From the NCBI GenBank assembly GCA_023458355.1, contig JAEWZS010000112.1:1-10918 (forward strand): a DNA stretch of 10,918 bases, in the 5' to 3' direction. Positions 6,347-10,918 of this stretch are shown here, piece by piece. A program made the position numbers and the translations under genes. The notes below the pieces were generated by a model that was not told where the DNA came from, did not search any database, and saw only the letters and a list, made by a program, of their open reading frames with translations. How positions within the stretch are numbered: position 1 is the first letter of the stretch; each line of letters starts with the position of its first letter. This stretch comes from Bacillota bacterium (GTDB taxonomy: Bacteria > Bacillota > Clostridia > Christensenellales > CAG-138).

Positions 6347-7120
6347 ATGTTTGAAAAATTAGACGAGTTGTATAGGCAAATGCGGGCGTTACCCCCTCTT
6401 TCGGCCACCGCTAATGAGCGTATTATGGAAGATTTCATGGTGCGCTACACATATAACACTAATGCCATCGAAGGCAGCACGCTCACAGAGCAGGATACCT
6501 TCCGTGTTCTCAAAGAAGATATGACCATCGAGGGCAAGCCGTTGCGCTACCACCTTGACGCCATTGGACATAGGGAGGCGTTTGCGCTTGTAAGAAAGGA
6601 AGCTATATCCGATTCGCAGCTGACAGAAGAACTCATCTGTCGCATTCATAGCCATATATTACTGAGGGACGAAGAAGAAAGAGGCCATTATCGCACGATC
6701 GGTGTTTATATAAGCGGCTCAGATGTGGTGCTTCCTGCTGCGCAGTTTGTACCTGCAAATATGGCCGAGCTTATGGAGCGATATAATGGTGAAATGCAGG
6801 TATGGCATCCAGTGAAGCGCGCTGCTATTTTCCATTTAGCTTTCGAGAGTATACACCCATTCATTGATGGAAACGGACGTACAGGCAGACTGCTTGTGAA
6901 CTTTGAACTTATGAAGGCAGGCTATCCGCCTATTGATATCAAGTACACTGACAAGGGGCGTTACCTTTATTGCATCCAGAGCTATCAGGGGGAAGACAAC
7001 CTTGACCTACCTATGATCTATATGTTGCAAGAGTATGTGGAGATGGCTCTAAAAAGCCGTATAAAGACGTTGGATGAATCCAGAGCGTTAAAAGACCGCG
7101 CACTAAGCAAGTCCAGATAG
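6347..7120 (+). CDS. Fic domain protein (class II, self-inhibited AMP transferase)
   Basis: Fic enzymes attach AMP, or occasionally other nucleotides or phosphate, to hydroxyl groups of target proteins. The 257-residue protein has the complete catalytic motif HPFIDGNGRTGR at 170-181, with His170 as base, the anion-binding GNGR and Arg181. The N-terminal helix carries TNAIEG at 38-43, matching the inhibitory [ST]xxxE[GN] motif, with Glu42 expected to block ATP binding; this marks it as class II, carrying its antitoxin element in cis. The region at about 85-135 contains the flap or target-docking hairpin (TIGVYISGSDVVLPA). ATG 6347 is preceded by AAGGAGG at 8 nt. It stands alone between its own promoter and a strong terminator, with no separate antitoxin gene. 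It begins the accessory region. The target is unknown; a toxin-like, defence or housekeeping role is possible. Confidence 0.92.
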   Translation: MFEKLDELYRQMRALPPLSATANERIMEDFMVRYTYNTNAIEGSTLTEQDTFRVLKEDMTIEGKPLRYHLDAIGHREAFALVRKEAISDSQLTEELICRIHSHILLRDEEERGHYRTIGVYISGSDVVLPAAQFVPANMAELMERYNGEMQVWHPVKRAAIFHLAFESIHPFIDGNGRTGRLLVNFELMKAGYPPIDIKYTDKGRYLYCIQSYQGEDNLDLPMIYMLQEYVEMALKSRIKTLDESRALKDRALSKSR

Positions 7121-7139
7121 AAGATTATAATTTATGGTG

Positions 7140-7168
7140 GCACTTTCCAAATTGGAGAGTGCTTTTTT
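7140..7168 (+). terminator. Rho-independent terminator after fic
   Basis: A 9-bp stem (7140-7148 with 7154-7162, one G-U pair) closes a 5-base loop and is followed by six T residues (7163-7168). It begins 19 nt after the fic stop codon and separates fic from the small genes downstream. Confidence 0.92.
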
Positions 7169-7204
7169 ATTTCTACTATTAATTATCTTAGGAGGATAGT
7201 CATA

Positions 7205-7570
7205 GTGAGTAACGTTCTTCGTGAATGTTGTGAGGAATACGGCTTTGAAGCCGTTCCCCTGCCGCGCGGTGCAAAGCATGAGCTTGGCAAAACGTATTGG
7301 TGTAGTTATTGGCAGACATGGTATACCGTCCTTTACGTGGACGGCTCGACTGTCACTTGCCATTGGGAGGACGGGCATACCAATACGCATTGCACTTCGC
7401 TTGCTCAAAGCGACAAAGAATTGTGCATGGTAAAGCCTAATCGTGTTGACCACCATGCCTACAAACGGTATTACCGTGAGAATCTTGAATCTATGCAAAA
7501 GCGTCGATTCAAGACCTCTGCCCCAACAACGGAGCATTCCACCATCGGGGAAGATGAATTATTGTTTTAA
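7205..7570 (+). CDS. Hypothetical protein, element-associated, 121 residues
   Basis: I do not recognise the family. The start is GTG at 7205, chosen because AGGAGG (7190-7195) lies 9 nt upstream; no in-frame ATG fits. The N-terminal two thirds look like a compact domain rich in Trp, Tyr, His and Cys: KTYWCSYWQTWYTVLYVDG, then VTCHWEDGHTNTHC. Its alternating beta-like pattern and Cys/His content might bind metal or nucleic acid, but no standard zinc-finger spacing is evident. The C-terminus is basic and then acidic (RRFKT to GEDELLF). It lies between the fic terminator and a 63-codon gene, 13 nt upstream of the latter, and both precede a replication-initiator remnant. That arrangement suggests accessory genes of an integrative element or plasmid. 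No promoter was confidently located in the 36 nt after the terminator. Confidence 0.7.
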   Translation: MSNVLRECCEEYGFEAVPLPRGAKHELGKTYWCSYWQTWYTVLYVDGSTVTCHWEDGHTNTHCTSLAQSDKELCMVKPNRVDHHAYKRYYRENLESMQKRRFKTSAPTTEHSTIGEDELLF

Positions 7571-7583
7571 GGGGGGCTCATAC

Positions 7584-7775
7584 ATGATTGAACGTTACAA
7601 AGATTTCTACGGATGCACTGCCACTATCCGGCCAACCGATGACGGTTTCAAGCTTCTAAACCGTACTCCGCAAGGAAAGAAAATCCGCAGCCAAGTATTC
7701 ACAACGCACCGTGGAGCTGTGCGGGCTATGCAGAACGACGCGGACGGTGGGATGGAGCGCATTGACGCCAAATAG
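7584..7775 (+). CDS. Small hypothetical protein, 63 residues
   Basis: The ATG at 7584 has a G-rich SD (AAGGGGGG) 7 nt upstream, starting in the stop codon of the preceding gene, so the two are likely cotranscribed. The protein starts MIERYKDFYGCTATIRPTDD and continues with a basic central part (PQGKKIRSQ) and a helix (HRGAVRAMQNDADGGM). It looks like a small soluble alpha/beta protein. An in-frame ATG at 7443 would overlap most of the previous gene and has no SD, so I reject it. The family is not recognised. Small proteins of this kind often sit beside replication initiators of Clostridia elements, and a truncated one follows 25 nt downstream. No function is proposed. Confidence 0.65.
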   Translation: MIERYKDFYGCTATIRPTDDGFKLLNRTPQGKKIRSQVFTTHRGAVRAMQNDADGGMERIDAK

Positions 7776-7800
7776 GACGGCATGGATTATATGAAGATAA

Positions 7801-8550
7801 GGATATGTCCTGAACTTTATTACCGTCAGCGAAACTGACGAACAGCAGGGTTTTCCGTTGGTAACTTGTATAGAAACAGGCATACCGGCTGAAAAAAAAG
7901 AAGAGAGTGAGCAGCCACAGCTATCCGCGCAACCCCATCTTTCAGACAATTCCCCAACTTACACCTCAAGAGGTGTAAAAAGTACACCTCAAGATAACAC
8001 GGTAGAAACAGGCACTTTCCAGAGGTGTAAAAAGTATACCTCTGGCGGTGCAAATAGTACACCTCTGGCGGTGCAAATAGTACACCCCATAAATAATACT
8101 GATTTTAGTAATAATAAATTAAATAATACTATGCTTCCTAGTTGTCATATCAGTCAATCAATCAATACGGGTATCTCTATGCCTAAGCGTGAAGGAATAA
8201 CCGACCTGACAGCGCAGCACTATGAGACAGTTCGCAATGATGTTGCGGAGCAGATCGAGGCGGACACGCTGAAAGAAGAACATGGCGAGGTCATTGATGA
8301 GATTGTGGAACTCATTACAGATGTGCTGATTACACCGATGCCTTCATTGCGCGTCGCTGGGGCGAACAGGCCGATTGAGGTTCTTCGCGCTCAGTTTGCC
8401 AAGCTCACAGCGGCACATGTCGAGGACGCGCTTTGGAATTTGTGCAATCATTCCTCAGGGGAGATCACGGATATTAAGGCGTATATCCGTACGTTGCTAT
8501 ATAACGAGTTGTTTGCTGTGGAAACGAGAATTGCGGCAACAAAAAAATAG
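7801..8550 (+). pseudogene. Replication initiator protein A remnant (C-terminal part, DUF6017-like), 5' truncated
   Basis: Replication initiators of the RepA_N type drive theta replication of plasmids and integrative elements in Firmicutes. This frame is open from 7801 (after TAA at 7798-7800) for 249 codons but has no ATG and no SD. It opens GYVLNFITVSETDEQ, resembling the end of the N-terminal RepA_N domain, so the DNA-binding winged-helix part is lost. A Ser/Thr/Asn-rich linker (to about residue 120) follows, encoded by the iteron-like repeats and ending in the typical INNTDFSNN. After it comes the helical C-terminal domain with VAEQIEADTLKEEHG, PSLRVAGANRP and DIKAYIRTLLYNELFAVE. A TTG at 7858 has no SD. 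The natural stop is followed by a terminator, so only the 5' end is missing. The domain name is from recall of similar annotated proteins. Confidence 0.75.
7961..8087. repeat. Iteron-like dyad repeats inside the replication initiator remnant
   Basis: Four related 19-base dyads: AGGTGTAAAAAGTACACCT (7971-7989), AGGTGTAAAAAGTATACCT (8023-8041), CGGTGCAAATAGTACACCT (8046-8064) and CGGTGCAAATAGTACACCC (8069-8087). Each is a pair of inverted GGTG/CACC half-sites around an A-rich centre. The last three starts are 23 bases apart and the first two 52 apart. An extra half-site at 7961-7967 forms a palindrome with the first dyad. In RepA_N plasmids the origin is known to lie as repeats within the initiator gene, so this is likely the former origin and initiator-binding region. 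Confidence 0.65.
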
Positions 8551-8577
8551 ACCAAACCATTTGTTCAGTCTATTTTT
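8543..8577. terminator. Bidirectional rho-independent terminator between the initiator remnant and the protease
   Basis: A perfect 10-bp stem, AAAAATAGAC (8543-8552) with GTCTATTTTT (8568-8577), encloses a 15-base loop that can itself pair as CAAA/TTTG. The A-run on the left and T-run on the right let it work on both strands. It overlaps the initiator stop codon and lies 38 nt beyond the protease stop on the opposite strand. Confidence 0.8.
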
Positions 8578-8615
8578 AAGCATATACTTGTTTGATTTAC
8601 TGTATAACTCCTGAT

Positions 8616-9701
8616 TTAAGACAACATAGAACCATAACCGGCCAATGTTAGGGTAACTCCAGAATAGCCACTTACATAAGAGTATACGGTTGAAGATTTA
8701 TTAGCGACAATAAACCCATATTCAGGATCCATGACAAGAACATACGAGCCGGTCTCTATTCCCCTGATTACACCAGCATGATATCCATTTGTCCATCTCC
8801 ATCGCGAGTAGACAGGATATCCTCCACTAATATTATTATAGATGCGCGAATCAGTTGGAGCAGTATTGGCATAATAACTATATCTTATCCAATATACGTT
8901 GTAAAGTGCATCTAACGCGGTACTAGTTGAGGCACCTTGATTCCAATTAGAACCATAAACTGACTGCGCAATAGATATCGCTGTGATGCTATAAGAAGTT
9001 AAGTAATTTCCAATACATGCAATAGACGCAGCCCAACAAATATTTGAAGGCGGATTCTGAGAGACAAACGGAACAATAAGTGATGCGCTAGAGCGGGCTA
9101 CCCCAGCAGTATGGCTATAATTAAGAGGAGATTTACCTACAAGTTCCGTATAAACCACTTTGCTATATGTAAGTGCGTCACTCGTTATAGATGTACTATA
9201 GTCACTTCGGGAATCAACCGAGTAACTGAAAGTACAAAGTTCCGTGGCTCCGTTAGTTGACAATATGTAGCACTTCTTTGCATCATATAGTAATGCAATT
9301 CTATCGTCAGTTGTACAGTACTTTGTCAGTTCTTTTGTAAAACACTCCGTTAGCTGTATAATAGGCTGGTCGTTTCCCTGCTGGATTTCATATGCAAATA
9401 ATACAACACTACCTGAACGGAATATGGGATACATAAGGAATTCTGTTTCACAAAAGCTGTTATTAATATATTCGTAAGAATGAATGGGTTCCCCAATATA
9501 CAAGCTTTCGAAATCTTTTTGCTCTATGCCAAGGCTACTTGCGTCAGAATAAATAAAATCAAATTATGCAAATAGTTGTTCAAGAGAGGTAGTGCTCAAA
9601 CCCAACGGCTCAAGATCAGAAGAAGAAGCCAATGTTACAGATTCTGTACATACGGAAACAACTAAAATCAGCACTAAGATAATCGCTCGTATTTTTTTCA
9701 T
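8616..9701 (-). pseudogene. Secreted papain-like (C39/AvrRpt2-like) cysteine protease, interrupted by one in-frame stop
   Basis: The reading frame starts at ATG 9701 with SD GGAGG 8 nt upstream and a good promoter. It encodes a signal peptide (MKKIRAIILVLILVVSVCTE, likely cleaved after TLA at about residue 25) and runs to TAA at 8616, 361 codons in all. A single TAA at 9564-9566 (codon 46) breaks it, and the same frame resumes without a shift. The protease domain lies in the last 150 residues: Gln215 and Cys222 in SQNPPSNICWAAS, His308 in GYHAGVIRG and Asp325 in LVMDPEYG, the order expected for a papain-fold peptidase of the C39-like group. The middle (about 67-200) is unrecognised. Restart at TTG 9503 would give a 295-residue protein without signal peptide and has no clear SD. 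Exported substrate unknown. Probably a recent pseudogene, unless the stop is read through or is a sequencing error. Confidence 0.75.
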
Positions 9702-9725
9702 TTGCTATGCCTCCGTTCATAATTA

Positions 9726-9754
9726 AGTATAAGTATTATCAAATAATCTCACAA
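9726..9754 (-). promoter_or_regulatory. Probable sigma-A promoter of the protease gene
   Basis: On the minus strand TTGTGA (9749-9754) and TATACT (9726-9731) are spaced by exactly 17 bases, and the SD and ATG at 9701 follow about 12-25 nt downstream. This supports 9701, not 9503, as the true start of the protease gene. Confidence 0.6.
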
Positions 9755-10000
9755 GAAGTGCACACGCTTACATAATTAAATACTCTTACGTCAACGGGGT
9801 AACTTTTTCATTGTGATTAGGTTCGAATATAACAGCGAAATCACATCTGCTCCATGGTATACATCTTTAATTAGTATAACAAATGGCATCACATCCTGCT
9901 TTTTATATTTGATATAAAGTGATAACAATACTTAAATTCTCCCATAGTCGGATTTATCACAATAGTAAGATGAAAGTAGGTTTTTACCATATGTTTGATT
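9755..10000 (-). other. AT-rich intergenic region between the membrane protein and protease genes
   Basis: About 250 bases without a supportable gene. A 7-bp inverted repeat (9919-9925 with 9954-9960, 28-base loop) might weakly end transcription of the membrane-protein gene. The frame at 9889-10080 on the minus strand lacks an SD and mostly overlaps that gene's 3' end. Nothing else is visible. Confidence 0.4.
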
Positions 10001-10639
10001 TTACTTGATAGAGGCTCTAAGCCCTTCGTTAATCGGAGTAAAATCAAGGAGTCTAGATGCAACGAAGAATTGTCCATCAAAGCGAATAGTTACGTTATCA
10101 AAAATAAAAACGGTCATTAACTCAGACTCATCAGCGTTAGCAAGCACAACATAAAAGCTATACTGCTTATCTCCATAAGTCCTTGCAGCTTCGGTATATT
10201 CGACATTGCTGTCGAATAGCATCTTTATAATTTCTTCCATCAATTCAGGAGATTTATCCTTAGCTACTGTATATGACTGGCCTGTAGCGGTACTTGCATT
10301 AATAAAAACAAAAGCCTTCTCCACTTTAGAGTAATCAAAACCACGAAGAAGTGCCAGTTTATCTATGCTTGAAATATTAATACTTGAAATACTGCTGTCG
10401 AGAACTAGGCTTAAATCCGGTGCAGTGCCTTCGCGTAAATTATGTTTATCCTTAATTAGTAGCCAAATAACAGTAACAATTATTATAAGGCAAATGCAGG
10501 CAGCAATAACTCCCCATTTCGACCAGTTATGTTGTTTTATCACTGTTCTCACATTCTCTTTCCCAAAATGATAACTGCTTTTTTCGCAATATTGAGTAAT
10601 TGTGTTTTGAGTAATTAAGGATTCATGTATGTTCTTCAT
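10001..10639 (-). CDS. Single-pass membrane protein, anti-sigma-like architecture, unknown function
   Basis: A 212-residue protein with a hydrophilic N-terminus of about 40 residues (MKNIHESLITQNTITQYCEK), one strong membrane segment at about 42-62 beginning KWGVIAACICLIII, and an external domain of about 150 residues. The short cytoplasmic head, the KWG-AAC type of membrane entry and the extracytoplasmic domain recall membrane-bound anti-sigma or sigma-linked regulators abundant in gut Clostridia, but I see no specific motif and no sigma factor gene here. The outer domain has alternating strand-like segments (SFYVVLANADESELMTVFIF). There is no SD before ATG 10639; instead the start overlaps the TGA of an upstream frame as ATGA, suggesting it was once the second gene of an operon whose first gene is lost. 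It shares the minus strand and AT-rich composition with the protease downstream. Confidence 0.6.
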   Translation of the reverse strand: MKNIHESLITQNTITQYCEKSSYHFGKENVRTVIKQHNWSKWGVIAACICLIIIVTVIWLLIKDKHNLREGTAPDLSLVLDSSISSINISSIDKLALLRGFDYSKVEKAFVFINASTATGQSYTVAKDKSPELMEEIIKMLFDSNVEYTEAARTYGDKQYSFYVVLANADESELMTVFIFDNVTIRFDGQFFVASRLLDFTPINEGLRASIK

Positions 10640-10733
10640 GCTACGTTGGCACGTTTATTGTAGCTGATTTAGCTGAGCCCGTCAATTTTCCCAACAATGC
10701 TTTTTATGTCCGATTCATACTATTATTGTCGAA

Positions 10734-10918
10734 GAAGATGTTCGCGATAGCGTCGAAGATCAGATCGAAGCGGACACGCTGAAAGAAGAACATGGCGAGA
10801 TTATTGATGATATCACCGAGCTGATTAGCGACATCATGACAACAAATGCACCTACCTTGCGAGTTGCGGGAGCGGGCAGACCTACGGATGGTCTCCGCGC
10901 GCAGTTCCTCCAACTAAA
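10734..10918 (+). pseudogene. Second replication initiator tail fragment (DUF6017-like), runs off the window
   Basis: A plus-strand frame reads EDVRDSVEDQIEADTLKEEH, then DDITELISDIMTT, APTLRVAGAGRP and LRAQFLQL at the window end. It aligns without gaps to the C-terminal domain of the 7801-8550 remnant, with about 39 of 59 residues identical. No start codon, SD or linker region with iterons precedes it; the homology fades upstream of about 10720, right after the 5' end of the membrane-protein gene on the other strand. It is therefore a 5'-truncated copy of a related but distinct initiator. Whether its 3' end is intact is unknown because the sequence stops. A minus-strand frame opposite it is a shadow. 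Confidence 0.7.

Larger units (their letters stand above)
8251..10799. repeat. Direct repeat pair marking the two initiator-tail copies (8251-8289 and 10761-10799)
   Basis: The two 39-base segments differ at one position; the last 30 bases are identical (8260-8289 and 10770-10799). They encode QIEADTLKEEHGE in both copies. Outside this core the two copies drift apart, with about two thirds of residues identical over some 59 positions. The pair is in direct orientation, 2.5 kb apart, and could support recombination that removes the intervening insert. Confidence 0.8.

Noticed and set aside
6108..6362. 84-codon plus-strand frame starting with TTG before fic
   Set aside because: No SD, its end overlaps the fic start, and it passes through the fic promoter and SD; probably noise.
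7103..7537. Minus-strand 144-codon frame
   Set aside because: Covers the fic terminator and the opposite strand of a gene with a good SD; no start signal of its own.
7961..8087. CRISPR-like array
   Set aside because: Repeats are dyads 23-52 bases apart without unique spacers of constant size, lie inside a coding frame, and no cas genes are present; iterons explain them better.
9889..10080. 63-codon minus-strand frame
   Set aside because: No SD and overlaps the 3' end of the membrane-protein gene in another frame.
10704..10913. 69-codon minus-strand frame at the right end
   Set aside because: Antisense of the second initiator fragment, whose homology to the first copy fixes the plus strand as coding.

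Overview
The window looks like a chromosomal segment of an endospore-forming, Gram-positive anaerobe of the Clostridia type. The reasons are the tig-clpP-clpX gene order, strong Shine-Dalgarno (SD) sequences throughout, a cotJABC spore-coat operon, and remnants of an integrative/plasmid-like element with a RepA_N-type replication initiator. The species cannot be named from the sequence.

Left part (1-4913, minus strand): a core housekeeping block. Reading leftward, an ABC exporter (ATPase then membrane subunit, overlapping by 4 nt) is followed by trigger factor (tig), clpP and the first 84 codons of clpX. tig, clpP and clpX form a protein-folding and proteolysis operon: the chaperone greets nascent chains, and ClpXP unfolds and degrades substrates. 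A short leader region (2362-2563) separates the exporter from tig. It holds a good sigma-A promoter, two inverted repeats and a 29-codon ORF overlapping the promoter.

Middle (4914-6004, plus strand): the divergent cotJA-cotJB-cotJC operon, preceded by a -10 element of the mother-cell sporulation sigma type. CotJC, a manganese-catalase-like protein, is cut short by about 50 residues and lacks the region carrying the last two metal ligands. Core gene content ends at this point.

Right part (6005-10918): accessory DNA made of pieces. It contains a solitary class II (self-inhibited) Fic protein with its own terminator and two small element-type genes. Next comes a 5'-truncated replication initiator that still carries four iteron-like dyad repeats, ending in a bidirectional terminator. 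An AT-richer insert follows on the minus strand, with a secreted papain-like cysteine protease broken by one in-frame stop codon and a single-pass membrane protein of anti-sigma-like build. The window closes with a second, diverged fragment of the same initiator domain. Two partly overlapping initiator tails imply that at least two related mobile elements have accumulated and decayed here. No complete integrase, relaxase, CRISPR array, tRNA or rRNA is visible. I do not see a convincing complete new system; the most interesting items are the iteron-bearing initiator remnant, the recently broken protease and the truncated CotJC.
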